A stretch of DNA of 64,000 nucleotides. It comes from Paroceanicella profunda (GTDB taxonomy: Bacteria > Pseudomonadota > Alphaproteobacteria > Rhodobacterales > Rhodobacteraceae). Below are positions 46,661-56,299 of the stretch, piece by piece; position 1 is the stretch's first letter; each line of letters begins with the position of its first letter. Location: NCBI RefSeq assembly GCF_005887635.2, contig NZ_CP040818.1, positions 806,001 through 870,000 of the forward strand. Reading direction: 5' to 3'. Under the pieces are notes generated by a model. The model was not told the DNA's origin. It made no database searches and worked only from the letters and a program-made list of their open reading frames with translations. Position numbers and translations under genes: made by a program.

Positions 46661-47461
46661 ATGATCGACTATATCAACGGTCCGGAAGGACGGATCGCCC
46701 TGCGCCGCGATGGTCCGGATACGGGTATTCCGCTGGTCTTGCTGCAGCGGTTTCGCGGCACGATGGACGACTGGGATCCGGAGTTCATCGCGGCGATTGC
46801 CGCCGAACGCCCCGTCATCCGCTTCGACAGCGCGGGCATCGGAAGGTCCGGCGGACGTGTGCCGGATGATATTTCCGGGATGGCGCGCATCGCCAGCCGG
46901 GTTTTGCAGACCGTTACCATGGGAGCAGCCGATGTTTTGGGCTGGTCGCTCGGGGGCGTCGTCGCGCAGCAGCTTGCACTGGATGCACCTCAGCTGGTGC
47001 GTCGCCTGATCATTGCAGGTTCCAGTCCCGGCGGCATTACGGACGGGCCGCAGCCCCATCCACGCGTGCCCAAAGTTATGACGCGTGGCGTCAATGACGC
47101 GCCTGACTTTCTGTTTCTATTCTATCCGGAGACTGAAAGCGCAGTGGCCCTGGGCAATGCGTCGCTTGCACGGATTGCCGCGCAGCCCGAGATGGGGCCC
47201 CCAGTCACCGCCGAGGCGTTCATGGCGCAGGTCAAGGCAATCTCTTCCTGGCCCGGTGTCCTTCACAGGGTGCGCGAGTTGCACCTTCCAATCCTGGTCG
47301 CAAATGGCGCGCATGACGTGATGCTGCCAGCCTATCGCTCCTTCGTGCTCTCGCAGCAGGCGCCTGATGCCAAGCTGATCCTGTACCCGGACGCGGGTCA
47401 TGCCTTCCTGTTTCAGCACATCGAGGATTTTTCCCTGCAGATCGACCTGTTCCTGTCGTGA
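46661..47461 (+). CDS. Alpha/beta hydrolase
   Basis: A 266-aa alpha/beta hydrolase. Oxyanion-hole strand PLVLLQRFRGTMDDWD, nucleophile elbow GWSLGGVVAQQL (Ser), Asp in ANGAHDVMLP and His in DAGHAFLFQH. ATG 46661 has GGAGACAGAG before it. It follows the AraC-like gene by 84 nt. The substrate is not known; related proteins hydrolyse esters, lactones or haloalkanes. Confidence 0.85.
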   Translation: MIDYINGPEGRIALRRDGPDTGIPLVLLQRFRGTMDDWDPEFIAAIAAERPVIRFDSAGIGRSGGRVPDDISGMARIASRVLQTVTMGAADVLGWSLGGVVAQQLALDAPQLVRRLIIAGSSPGGITDGPQPHPRVPKVMTRGVNDAPDFLFLFYPETESAVALGNASLARIAAQPEMGPPVTAEAFMAQVKAISSWPGVLHRVRELHLPILVANGAHDVMLPAYRSFVLSQQAPDAKLILYPDAGHAFLFQHIEDFSLQIDLFLS

Positions 47462-47554
47462 TGTCATGAATTGACGGATCAATGACATTTAAGACTTCCG
47501 CCCCATGATCCATGTTCATGGCAGACAAACACACGATGAAAAGGATTTGACCCA

Positions 47555-48097
47555 ATGTCTGCAATCACTCCCCTCGCCGACGACGAAGTAGCGCCGCGTG
47601 TCACGAAGACCTTCGATCAGGCCCGCGCCGCCATGGGCAAGGTTCCCAACCTGTTCCGCGTCCTGGCGCATGCGCCTGCCGCGCTGGACGTCTATACCGG
47701 CGGACAGGGCGCCCTGCGCGGCGGCGTTCTGCCCGCCGCGACGCGCGAGATGATCGCCATTGCGGTCGCCACCGCGAATGGCTGCGACTACTGCCTTGCC
47801 GCCCATACCGGCGCCGCCCGCGCCGCGGGGGTCAGCCCAGAGGACCGGGCCTCTGCGCAGTTGGGCCGTGTTTCTGATCCGCATGCAGAAGCGGTGCTGA
47901 AGCTGGCGCTGGCCGTCAACGAGAGCCATGGCCGCGATGCCACGCCCGCGCTCGAGGCGGCACGCGCAGCCGGCCTGTCCGATGCCGAGATTTTGGAAAC
48001 GGTCGCGCATGTCTCCGTCAGCATCCTGACCAACAGCGTCAACAACCTCGTCGGCACCACGCTCGACTTTCCCGCCGTCGCCCGCGTCGCGGCCTGA
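47555..48097 (+). CDS. Carboxymuconolactone decarboxylase/AhpD-like peroxidase
   Basis: A 180-aa AhpD-fold protein with the CXXC redox motif (GCDYCLAAHTGAARAAG) and helical core LFRVLAHAPAALDVYTGGQGAL. Such proteins remove alkyl hydroperoxides. Upstream, TGTCAT (47462-47467) and ATGACA (47482-47487) form an inverted repeat with an inner TTGA-CGGA-TCAA, a possible operator. The SDR behind it starts 24 nt later, so they are probably co-transcribed. Confidence 0.88.
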   Translation: MSAITPLADDEVAPRVTKTFDQARAAMGKVPNLFRVLAHAPAALDVYTGGQGALRGGVLPAATREMIAIAVATANGCDYCLAAHTGAARAAGVSPEDRASAQLGRVSDPHAEAVLKLALAVNESHGRDATPALEAARAAGLSDAEILETVAHVSVSILTNSVNNLVGTTLDFPAVARVAA

Positions 48098-48121
48098 CCG
48101 CACATTCTAAGGAATAAAAAG

Positions 48122-48880
48122 ATGCAAATGACCGACAACACCATCTTCATCACCGGCGGCACTTCGGGCATCGGCCGTGCCCTCGCCGAGCAGTTCCACG
48201 CCCTCGGCAACAAGGTCGTTATCGCCGGGCGCCGCCAGTCCCTGCTGGACGAGGTGACCGCTGCCAACCCCGGCATGGACGGCATTCGCCTGGACATCAG
48301 CGACCCCGCCGACATCGACCGGGTGGCGGCCAGGCTCATCGCCGATTACCCGACACTGAATGTTCTGATCAACAATGCAGGCCTTATGCCGTTCGACGAT
48401 CCGGCCGGGATCATCGACGATGCCGTCTCGCGCCGCATCCTCGACACGAACCTGCTGGGGCCGATCCGGCTGACCTCGGCCCTGATCGGGCACCTGAAGG
48501 CACAGCCGCGCGCCACGATCATCCACAACACTTCCGTGCTCGCCTATGTGCCGATTGCCACGAACGCGGTCTACTCCGCCTCGAAGGCCGCCCTGCACTC
48601 CTATGCCCTGTCGCAGCGGTTCCAGTTGAAGACCACCAATGTCACGGTGCAGGAAATCGCGCCGCCATGGGTGGATACCGATCTGATCAAGAAAAGCGGT
48701 GACCCGCGCGCCATGCCGCTGGAGGCTTTCATCGCCGAGACGATGGAGAAGCTTGCCACGGATGCGCCTGAGATCTTCGTCGATGCGATCCGGGACATGC
48801 GAGACAACCCGGGTCTGCACGAACATGCGCTGGTTGACGGCTTCAACGACCACATTGCCGCCAACCCGATCCCGGCGTGA
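48122..48880 (+). CDS. SDR family oxidoreductase (DltE-like)
   Basis: A 252-aa SDR: MTDNTIFITGGTSGIGRAL, VLINNAGLMPFDD, IHNTSVLAYVPIATNAVYSASKAALHSY with Tyr-X3-Lys, and PPWVDTDL. The DltE-type sequence TGGTSGIG is clear. Likely in a unit with the AhpD-like gene and the following MFS gene (54-nt gap with AGGAAAG). Confidence 0.87.
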   Translation: MQMTDNTIFITGGTSGIGRALAEQFHALGNKVVIAGRRQSLLDEVTAANPGMDGIRLDISDPADIDRVAARLIADYPTLNVLINNAGLMPFDDPAGIIDDAVSRRILDTNLLGPIRLTSALIGHLKAQPRATIIHNTSVLAYVPIATNAVYSASKAALHSYALSQRFQLKTTNVTVQEIAPPWVDTDLIKKSGDPRAMPLEAFIAETMEKLATDAPEIFVDAIRDMRDNPGLHEHALVDGFNDHIAANPIPA

Positions 48881-48934
48881 CGCGCACAGGCCTGCGGCCA
48901 GCCCGCAGGCCTTTTCATGTGAAGGAAAGATCCC

Positions 48935-50116
48935 ATGACGACAATGACCGAAAATGCCTTCAAAGGCGCCCTGGTCCCACCCGCATTTCTGGCGCTCGGG
49001 ACTTTTGCCATCGGAACCGAGAGCTTCATGATTGCGCCGCTCCTGCCGGTCATGGCTGCGGACTTCGGACGTTCGGTATCGGTCGTGGCGCTGCTGGTGG
49101 TGGTGTTCACGCTGGTGCTCGCCCTGTCCTCTCCCATCAGCACGGTGTTGACCGGGCGGCTGCGTCGGCGTTCCATTCTGCTGGGAGCCATGGGGATCTT
49201 TGCCACGGGCAATCTCTTGGCCGCCTTTTCCGAGACCTTCGCCGCACTTCTGGTGGCGCGGGTGATGATGGCGGTGGCCGCAGGGCTTTACATTCCCGCA
49301 GCCAATGGGCTGGCGGGTGTCATCGTGCCGCCGCACCTGCGGGGCCGAGCACTGGCGTTCGTCAGCGCAGGGCAGACCCTCGCCATTGCCTTTGGCTTGC
49401 CGCTCGGCGGGGTGATCGGTCATGCCTTCGGTTGGCGTGCAACCTTTCTCCTGGTCGCGGTCATGAGCATGACGGCTATCCTTGGTATCCTCACGGGCAT
49501 CCCCCGTAATGCCGGATCGGATGTGGCCGTGCCTGGGCTACATGCGCGCGTGGCGTTGATCGGCAACCGTGCTGTGTTGCGACTGTTGGCGATCAGCCTG
49601 TTCTGGTCGGTCGGCGCCTATGCGGCCTATCCTTATCTCGCTGAATATCTCGCTGTCGTCCTGAATTTTGGATCGGGCGCCATCACGGCGACAGTATCGC
49701 TATGGGGGGTGGCTGCGGCCGCAGGCGTGCTGTCGGGCGGGGCCTTGAATGACCGCTTCGGCGCAGATGGCGTCGTCCGCACATCACTCGCCGTCCTCGG
49801 TCTTTCCTTCCTCATGCTGGCGATCGCAACGGCCATGCCCCCCAACATTGCCTTTGTCATCGTGCTGCTTGCAGTCGCTTTGTGGGGGTTCACGGTGTGG
49901 TCGTTCTTCCCGGCGCAGATGGCCCGGCTTGTTACGGCGGGCGGAAGAAATCAGGCGTCCGTTGCGCTCGCGCTTAACACGTCCACCATGTATCTGGGCT
50001 TTTCGCTAGGCAGCGGGTTGGGCGCGATGGTGTTGGCGGCGGGGGCGATCTGGGGCATTGGGGCGGTTGCCGCCGTGGCTGAAGCGGCAGCACTGCGCAT
50101 GGAGCTATGTCGCTAG
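48935..50116 (+). CDS. MFS transporter (DHA1 drug-efflux type)
   Basis: A 393-aa twelve-helix transporter: ALGTFAIGTESFMIAPLLPVMAADFG, typical of the AraJ/NepI/Bcr-like DHA1 group, and LTGRLRRRSILLGAMGIFATGN as the loop 2-3 motif. It probably exports a toxic compound or sugar-like metabolite. Its 3' end overlaps the convergent AraC-type gene by 4 bases. Confidence 0.87.
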   Translation: MTTMTENAFKGALVPPAFLALGTFAIGTESFMIAPLLPVMAADFGRSVSVVALLVVVFTLVLALSSPISTVLTGRLRRRSILLGAMGIFATGNLLAAFSETFAALLVARVMMAVAAGLYIPAANGLAGVIVPPHLRGRALAFVSAGQTLAIAFGLPLGGVIGHAFGWRATFLLVAVMSMTAILGILTGIPRNAGSDVAVPGLHARVALIGNRAVLRLLAISLFWSVGAYAAYPYLAEYLAVVLNFGSGAITATVSLWGVAAAAGVLSGGALNDRFGADGVVRTSLAVLGLSFLMLAIATAMPPNIAFVIVLLAVALWGFTVWSFFPAQMARLVTAGGRNQASVALALNTSTMYLGFSLGSGLGAMVLAAGAIWGIGAVAAVAEAAALRMELCR

Positions 50117-51057
50117 GCAATTCCAAATCTTTGGCGATAGGCGGACGGGGTGACGGCGGTCAGTTTCTGGAACGTCTTGCGGAACGCGGCCGGATCGGAA
50201 TAGCCGACCTCCCATGCGATCCTATCCGTAGGGGTCAGCGTCCGTTCCAGCAGCTCGCGCGCATGGGCGATGCGGACCTGCTGAAGATAGGCGTTTGGTC
50301 TGTGTCCGGTGGCAGCAGTGAAACGGCGCAGGAACGTGCGCTCTGTCATTCCCACCAGTTCGTGCAGTTCGTGCATGTGCAGGGCTTCTGCCGAATGGGC
50401 ATGCAAATGATGCTGGGCACGCCGGATCACGTCATCGCCATGATCGAAGCGGGGGATGAAGTCGGCAAAGGGGCGCTGGCTGGATCGGGGCGGATCGATC
50501 AACAGGAAGCGCGCCGTCGCCAACATCGTGGCCGACCCCAGAAACCGCTGCACAAGTGTCAGGCCAAGATCTGTCCAGGCTAGGATGCCGCCCGCCGTCA
50601 CTATGTCGCCTTCATCCAACACCATGTGATCTTCCGTCACTTGAACATCGGGGAAACGGCGCGAGAGTTGTTCGGCAAAGGCCCAATGGGTCGTGGCCCT
50701 TCGTCCGTTCATCAGGCCCGTCTCGGCCAGCACGAAGGCCCCCGCGCAGACCGAGCCCAGTATCGTGCCGTCCTTGTGTCGGTCGCGCAGCCAGCGGGCG
50801 GCGACAGGAGAGGGCGCCATCTTCTCGGGCATGATGATGCTGGGCGGGGCGATCGCGTACCCAAGCCGGTGGGGCGTGCCGGGGTGGCTGTCCCAGATGC
50901 AGGCCACCTCGTCCTGCAGGGGCTGCCAATGGGATACGCGTATGGTGCCGCCCCCCACCCATTCGCCTGCGATGCGGAAAAGGTCCGTCAGGCCATGAAC
51001 CGCCGCAAGCTGACATCCGGGGTATATGAGGATGCCGATCTCCGTGACCGTTTCCAT
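50113..51057 (-). CDS. GlxA-like AraC family regulator with DJ-1/PfpI domain
   Basis: A 314-aa second GlxA-type regulator. Amidotransferase-like domain with LGSVCAGAFVLAETGLMNGRRATTHW (Cys), then AraC HTH with MTERTFLRRFTAATGHRPNAYLQQVRIAHA and IAWEVGYSDPAAFRKTFQKLTAVTPSAYRQRFG. Divergent from the chloroperoxidase-like gene at 51.1 kb, which it may regulate. Confidence 0.88.
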   Translation of the reverse strand: METVTEIGILIYPGCQLAAVHGLTDLFRIAGEWVGGGTIRVSHWQPLQDEVACIWDSHPGTPHRLGYAIAPPSIIMPEKMAPSPVAARWLRDRHKDGTILGSVCAGAFVLAETGLMNGRRATTHWAFAEQLSRRFPDVQVTEDHMVLDEGDIVTAGGILAWTDLGLTLVQRFLGSATMLATARFLLIDPPRSSQRPFADFIPRFDHGDDVIRRAQHHLHAHSAEALHMHELHELVGMTERTFLRRFTAATGHRPNAYLQQVRIAHARELLERTLTPTDRIAWEVGYSDPAAFRKTFQKLTAVTPSAYRQRFGIA

Positions 51058-51151
51058 TGTCTGTTTTGCCCCTGATCAAGTCCGTTTCGCCACCTCTGCT
51101 TCTGCACCGGATCGCTTACTTCTGTCCATGTCGAAACCGAAAGGACTGGCG

Positions 51152-52093
51152 ATGCACATCGATCCGACCCGCCGCACACTGCTTACAACTGCAGCCGCCG
51201 CCGCGCTTTCAGCCTTGCCTCGCGCCTTTCTCGCACAAACCCAAACACAAGGAGATATCATCATGGCTAGCATCAGAACTCAGGACGGAACCGAAATTTT
51301 CTACAAGGACTGGGGCCCGCGCGACGCGCAACCGGTCGTCTTCCATCACGGCTGGCCGCTGTCAGGCGATGATTGGGACAACCAGATGCTGTTCTTCCTG
51401 GCCAACGGCTATCGTGTCATCGCCCATGACCGCCGCGGCCACGGGCGTTCGGAACAGGTGTCCGACGGGCACGACATGGATCACTACGCCTCGGACGTCG
51501 CGGATCTGACCCGTGCGCTGGATCTGCGCGATGCGATCCACATCGGCCATTCGACTGGCGGCGGCGAGGTTGCGCGCTATGTCGCCCGCGCCGAACCGGG
51601 CAGGGTCGCCAAAGCCGCGCTTCTTGGTGCCGTGCCCCCGATCATGGTCCGGTCCGACGCCAATCCTGACGGGGTGCCCATGGCGGTGTTCGACGGGTTC
51701 CGCGCGGCGCTGGCCGCGAACCGGGCGCAGTTCTACATCGACGTTCCGTCCGGCCCATTCTACGGCTTCAACCGCAAGGGGGCCGCTGTCAGCCAGGGAC
51801 TGATCGACAACTGGTGGCGGCAGGGCATGGCCGGTGGTGCCAAGGCCCATTACGACGGGATCGCGGCCTTTTCCGAAACGGACTTCACCGAGGATCTGAA
51901 GGCGATCACCGTCCCGGTTCTGGTGTTGCATGGCGAGGATGATCAGGTGGTGCCGATCGACAATTCGGCGCACAAGGCCATCAAGCTGCTACGGAACGGC
52001 ACGCTAAAAACCTATCCCGGATTTTCGCACGGAATGTTCGCGACACATCCTGAGGTAATCAACGCCGACCTGTTGGCCTTCGCCAAGGCTTGA
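51152..52093 (+). CDS. Alpha/beta hydrolase, non-heme chloroperoxidase type, with possible leader
   Basis: Alpha/beta hydrolase of the chloroperoxidase/esterase group: VVFHHGWPLSGDDWDNQ, HDRRGHGRSEQ, nucleophile GHSTGGGEVARY, acid in HGEDDQVVP, His in FSHGMF. From ATG 51152 it has a leader with twin Arg (DPTRRTLLTTAAAAALSAL) and would be exported. A strong internal site (AAGGAGATATCATC before ATG 51263) would give a cytoplasmic form of 276 aa, the family's usual length. Both forms may be made. ATG 51128 is a third option. Confidence 0.85.
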   Translation: MHIDPTRRTLLTTAAAAALSALPRAFLAQTQTQGDIIMASIRTQDGTEIFYKDWGPRDAQPVVFHHGWPLSGDDWDNQMLFFLANGYRVIAHDRRGHGRSEQVSDGHDMDHYASDVADLTRALDLRDAIHIGHSTGGGEVARYVARAEPGRVAKAALLGAVPPIMVRSDANPDGVPMAVFDGFRAALAANRAQFYIDVPSGPFYGFNRKGAAVSQGLIDNWWRQGMAGGAKAHYDGIAAFSETDFTEDLKAITVPVLVLHGEDDQVVPIDNSAHKAIKLLRNGTLKTYPGFSHGMFATHPEVINADLLAFAKA

Positions 52094-52149
52094 TGCATCG
52101 GCGGGCTGCACACCTTGTTGCGGCCCGCTGCTTGCATGAGTTCCAAGGC

Positions 52150-52480
52150 TGTATCTCCCGAAAACTTGGTATGTTCCTTCCGGAGGGGATGGAACTCTCT
52201 GGCCAAGATGGCCATGCAAAGGTCTTGCGCGCGACCTCCCGTTTTGGAGCTGGACAATAATATTCTTGGCCGCGCTTGAGCGCGTCCGCCTCGGGAACCG
52301 CCGGTTCCCCCACGCAAGTCCCACGATCGGCGTCAGAGGGGGTGTCCCCAACCACGGTCTCGGCCGTGGCCGAGCTGCGTGGCCAGGTGATCCCCCTCCC
52401 CCTCTTCCTTGTCGAGGAACTTGCGTGGGCCCCCCTCCTGCCCTCGCCGGGAGGCAGTCCGGCAAGAGAGGCGCCGCTTC
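52150..52480. other. Intergenic block rich in nested inverted repeats, candidate structured RNA
   Basis: Part of a 465-bp gap between the hydrolase gene and the VOC start fragment. Nested pairs: CCCACGCAAGT (52309-52319) with ACTTGCGTGGG (52419-52429); inside it AGAGGGGG (52335-52342) with CCCCCTCT (52398-52405); inside that CTCGGCC-GT-GGCCGAG (52359-52374). Separate hairpin GGGAACC-GCC-GGTTCCC lies at 52293-52309. No convincing protein is encoded. It could be an RNA or leader of the VOC gene. Confidence 0.45.
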
Positions 52481-52558
52481 GCGGACCTCACTCGCCAGAC
52501 CGCCCCAATTATTCGGTTCCAGACCGGAGACGGGGCCTCACAAGGAAGGGGGCCACAT

Positions 52559-52575
52559 ATGGCTAACTATCAGTG
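52559..52575 (+). pseudogene. First codons of the split VOC/glyoxalase gene
   Basis: AAGGAAGGGGGCC is a strong ribosome binding site before ATG 52559, followed by codons for MANYQ and two bases TG, then IS copy B. Adding the first base of the other fragment (G at 31311, minus strand) completes TGG and continues in frame as MANYQWADFTLPAHNS. The rest of the gene is at 30852-31311 on the opposite strand. Confidence 0.75.
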
Positions 52576-53889
52576 TGTTGGATGTCACTGAGAACTGACC
52601 CAGCAGCGATAGGAAATGTCACTGAGAATTGACCCATGTGGAACCCTCCCCCTGACGAGATTTGTCGGGGGTCATTGGAGTGATCGACATGGATTTTTTG
52701 AGCGTCATTCGACGGTGGGCACTGCGGGACAAGATGCCCATCCGCGAGATTTCGCGGCGGACTGGACTGTCCCGAAATACGATCAGGCGTTACCTGCGTG
52801 CCGGGATCGTCGAGCCCAAGTTCAAGGCACCATCGAGGCCGAGCAAGCTCGACCCGTACGCGGAGAAGCTGTCGGGCTGGTTGCTGGCCGAACAGCGCAA
52901 ATCGCGCAAAGAGCGGCGGACGGCGAAACAGATGCACGCGGATCTGGTTCAGCTGGGGTTCGATGGGTCCTACGAGCGGGTCTCAGCCTTTGTCCGAGCC
53001 TGGAAATCGGACCGGCAGCGCGCGCAGAACACGACGGATCGCGGGACATTCGTGCCTCTGGTGTTCAAGCCGGGCGAGGCCTTCCAATTCGATTGGAGCG
53101 AAGACTACGCGATCGTCGGGGGTGAACGGACCAAGCTGCAGGTCGCACACATCAAGCTGTCGCACAGCCGCGTGTTCCTGGTCAGGGCATATTTGCTGCA
53201 GACACACGAGATGCTGTTCGACGCGCATTGGCATGCGTTCAGAATCTTCGAAGGCGTGCCGGGCCGCGGGATCTACGACAATATGCGCACGGCGGTGGAC
53301 CGCGTGGGCGTCGGCAAAAAGCGCGATGTAAATGCGCGCTTCATGGCGATAACCAGCCACTACGTGTTCGAACCCGACTTTTGCAATCCGGCGGCGGGAT
53401 GGGAAAAGGGCCAGGTCGAGAAGAACGTCCGCGATGCGCGCAGCAGGATGTGGCAGGTGATGCCCACCTTCCCTGATCTCGATGCGCTGAACTGCTGGCT
53501 GGAAGAACGGTGCAAGGCGCTGTGGGCCGAAACCGCACATGGCGGTTTGCCCGGCAGCATCGCAGACGTCTGGCAAGCGGAGAAGCCCTCGCTGATGCCG
53601 TTGCCCACCGCGTTCGACGGTTATGTCGAGCAAAGCAAGCGGGTGTCCCCAACCTGCCTCGTCACGTTTGATCGCAATCGCTACTCCGTGCCTGCCAGCT
53701 TTGCGAACCGGCCAGTCAGCCTGCACATCTACCCCGAAAGGCTGGTTGTCGTTGCTGAAGGGCATGTCGTCTGCGAGCACCAGCGCATCATTGAAAGGTC
53801 GCATCGGCAACCGGGCCGCGTCATCTATGACTGGCGGCATTACCTGGCCGTGATCCAGCGCAAGCCCGGTGCGCTGCGTAACGGCGCCC
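52576..53889 (+). mobile_element. IS21-family element, copy B (remnant, interrupted by copy C)
   Basis: 1,314 bp of the same element as A and C in the opposite orientation. It begins at its intact end (TGTTGGATGTC) and runs into istA, stopping where copy C begins. The rest of istA and all of istB are absent on the far side of copy C. So insertion of C was accompanied or followed by deletion. Confidence 0.93.
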
Positions 53890-53912
53890 TGTTGGATGTC
53901 ACTGAGAACTGA
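52662..53912 (+). pseudogene. istA: Truncated istA (copy B) fused to the end of copy C
   Basis: Identical to intact IstA through residue about 409 (ALRNGA), then reads seven codons of the copy C end (LLDVTEN) and stops. About 109 C-terminal residues are lost and there is no istB. The DDE core start ([10 protein letters not shown]) remains. It may act as a DNA-binding, dominant-negative product if expressed. Confidence 0.9.
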
Positions 53913-53961
53913 CCCAGCATTGTCATCGAGATTTGACCCGCCTGTCAGTATGTCGGTCGGT

Positions 53962-54753
53962 TCATGATGGGGTCAACATTGGCGTCTCCTTCCTCTTTTT
54001 TTTCGCGGTCTCGGAGCTGGCCTTGAAGCGATAACTGTCGTTTCCGGTTTCCAGGATGTGGCAGCGGTGTGTGAGGCGATCGAGGAGCGCCGTGGTCATC
54101 TTGGCGTCACCGAAGACGCTGGCCCATTCGCTGAAGCTTAGGTTCGTGGTGATCACGACGCTGGTGCGTTCGTAAAGTTTGCTGAGGAGGTGGAACAGCA
54201 AGGCGCCGCCCGAGGCGCTGAACGGCAGGTATCCGAGCTCGTCGAGGATCACCAATTCGGTTTTCACCAACGCCTCGGCGATTTTCCCGGCCCTTCCCAG
54301 CGCCTTTTCCTGTTCCAGCGCGTTCACCAGCTCGACTGTGGAGAAGAAGCGCACGCGTTTGCGGTGATGCTCAATCGCCTGGACTCCGAGGGCGGTCGCC
54401 ACATGGCTTTTCCCGGTGCCGGGCCCGCCAATCAGGACCACGTTTTCGGCAGCATCGAGGAACTCGCATCGATGAAGCTGCCGAACGAGGGCCTCGTTGA
54501 CCTCGCTGGCCGCGAAGTCGAAGCCTGACAGGTCCTTGTGGGCCGGGAAGCGCGCTGCCTTCATGTGATAAAAGATGGACCGCACTTCACGTTCGGCCAT
54601 TTCAGCCTTCAGCAGCTGGGACAGGATCGGGATCGCCGCATCGAACGCAGGCGCGCCCTGTTCCATGAGGTCATGCACGGCTTGGGCCATGCCTGGCATC
54701 TTCAGACTGCGGAGCATGATGACGATGGCAGCTCCGGCGGGATCATGACGCAT
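53962..54753 (-). CDS. istB: IS21 helper ATPase IstB (copy C)
   Basis: 263 aa, identical in sequence to IstB of copy A, with Walker [10 protein letters not shown] and Walker [13 protein letters not shown] intact. ATG 54753 overlaps istA by 11 bases. Confidence 0.95.
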   Translation of the reverse strand: MRHDPAGAAIVIMLRSLKMPGMAQAVHDLMEQGAPAFDAAIPILSQLLKAEMAEREVRSIFYHMKAARFPAHKDLSGFDFAASEVNEALVRQLHRCEFLDAAENVVLIGGPGTGKSHVATALGVQAIEHHRKRVRFFSTVELVNALEQEKALGRAGKIAEALVKTELVILDELGYLPFSASGGALLFHLLSKLYERTSVVITTNLSFSEWASVFGDAKMTTALLDRLTHRCHILETGNDSYRFKASSETAKKKRKETPMLTPS

Positions 54754-56299
54754 GGCGTTTGCCTCCGGATGTGCGCAGCCCATCGTAGCGTGCAACATTG
54801 GCCTCGGGCTCCTTGCTCAGCGTCAAGGCCGGAGGCGGCGTTACGTCTGGCAACTCGACTGAAGTGCCGTTCACCAGCCTGTGCAATAGGTTCAGCACGT
54901 GGGTCTTTGTCGGCACGCCGGCCTTCAACGCCATGTCCACCGCGCACAGGACCGCCTGTTCGTCGTGATGCAATACCAACGACAGGACGTCGACCATCTC
55001 CCGATCACCGCCGGGTCTGCGCAGCATCTGATCCTGCAGCTCACGAAAGCCCCTCGGCATCTCAACAAACGGGGCGCCGTTACGCAGCGCACCGGGCTTG
55101 CGCTGGATCACGGCCAGGTAATGCCGCCAGTCATAGATGACGCGGCCCGGTTGCCGATGCGACCTTTCAATGATGCGCTGGTGCTCGCAGACGACATGCC
55201 CTTCAGCAACGACAACCAGCCTTTCGGGGTAGATGTGCAGGCTGACTGGCCGGTTCGCAAAGCTGGCAGGCACGGAGTAGCGATTGCGATCAAACGTGAC
55301 GAGGCAGGTTGGGGACACCCGCTTGCTTTGCTCGACATAACCGTCGAACGCGGTGGGCAACGGCATCAGCGAGGGCTTCTCCGCTTGCCAGACGTCTGCG
55401 ATGCTGCCGGGCAAACCGCCATGTGCGGTTTCGGCCCACAGCGCCTTGCACCGTTCTTCCAGCCAGCAGTTCAGCGCATCGAGATCAGGGAAGGTGGGCA
55501 TCACCTGCCACATCCTGCTGCGCGCATCGCGGACGTTCTTCTCGACCTGGCCCTTTTCCCATCCCGCCGCCGGATTGCAAAAGTCGGGTTCGAACACGTA
55601 GTGGCTGGTTATCGCCATGAAGCGCGCATTTACATCGCGCTTTTTGCCGACGCCCACGCGGTCCACCGCCGTGCGCATATTGTCGTAGATCCCGCGGCCC
55701 GGCACGCCTTCGAAGATTCTGAACGCATGCCAATGCGCGTCGAACAGCATCTCGTGTGTCTGCAGCAAATATGCCCTGACCAGGAACACGCGGCTGTGCG
55801 ACAGCTTGATGTGTGCGACCTGCAGCTTGGTCCGTTCACCCCCGACGATCGCGTAGTCTTCGCTCCAATCGAATTGGAAGGCCTCGCCCGGCTTGAACAC
55901 CAGAGGCACGAATGTCCCGCGATCCGTCGTGTTCTGCGCGCGCTGCCGGTCCGATTTCCAGGCTCGGACAAAGGCTGAGACCCGCTCGTAGGACCCATCG
56001 AACCCCAGCTGAACCAGATCCGCGTGCATCTGTTTCGCCGTCCGCCGCTCTTTGCGCGATTTGCGCTGTTCGGCCAGCAACCAGCCCGACAGCTTCTCCG
56101 CGTACGGGTCGAGCTTGCTCGGCCTCGATGGTGCCTTGAACTTGGGCTCGACGATCCCGGCACGCAGGTAACGCCTGATCGTATTTCGGGACAGTCCAGT
56201 CCGCCGCGAAATCTCGCGGATGGGCATCTTGTCCCGCAGTGCCCACCGTCGAATGACGCTCAAAAAATCCATGTCGATCACTCCAATGACCCCCGACAA
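54743..56299 (-). CDS. istA: IS21 transposase IstA (copy C)
   Basis: 518 aa, identical in sequence to IstA of copy A; HTH and DDE core complete. Identity of the copies implies recent transposition and functional proteins. Confidence 0.95.
   Translation of the reverse strand: MSGVIGVIDMDFLSVIRRWALRDKMPIREISRRTGLSRNTIRRYLRAGIVEPKFKAPSRPSKLDPYAEKLSGWLLAEQRKSRKERRTAKQMHADLVQLGFDGSYERVSAFVRAWKSDRQRAQNTTDRGTFVPLVFKPGEAFQFDWSEDYAIVGGERTKLQVAHIKLSHSRVFLVRAYLLQTHEMLFDAHWHAFRIFEGVPGRGIYDNMRTAVDRVGVGKKRDVNARFMAITSHYVFEPDFCNPAAGWEKGQVEKNVRDARSRMWQVMPTFPDLDALNCWLEERCKALWAETAHGGLPGSIADVWQAEKPSLMPLPTAFDGYVEQSKRVSPTCLVTFDRNRYSVPASFANRPVSLHIYPERLVVVAEGHVVCEHQRIIERSHRQPGRVIYDWRHYLAVIQRKPGALRNGAPFVEMPRGFRELQDQMLRRPGGDREMVDVLSLVLHHDEQAVLCAVDMALKAGVPTKTHVLNLLHRLVNGTSVELPDVTPPPALTLSKEPEANVARYDGLRTSGGKRHAS

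Noticed and set aside
51250..51275. Vector-derived expression signal (AAGGAGATATCATC then ATGGCTAGC)
   Set aside because: It resembles a common expression-vector leader only by chance; surrounding sequence is continuous natural coding DNA.
52266..52566. Protein-coding gene in the structured gap
   Set aside because: Two overlapping frames are open, but neither has a ribosome binding site, and the DNA is dominated by inverted repeats; a noncoding role is more likely.
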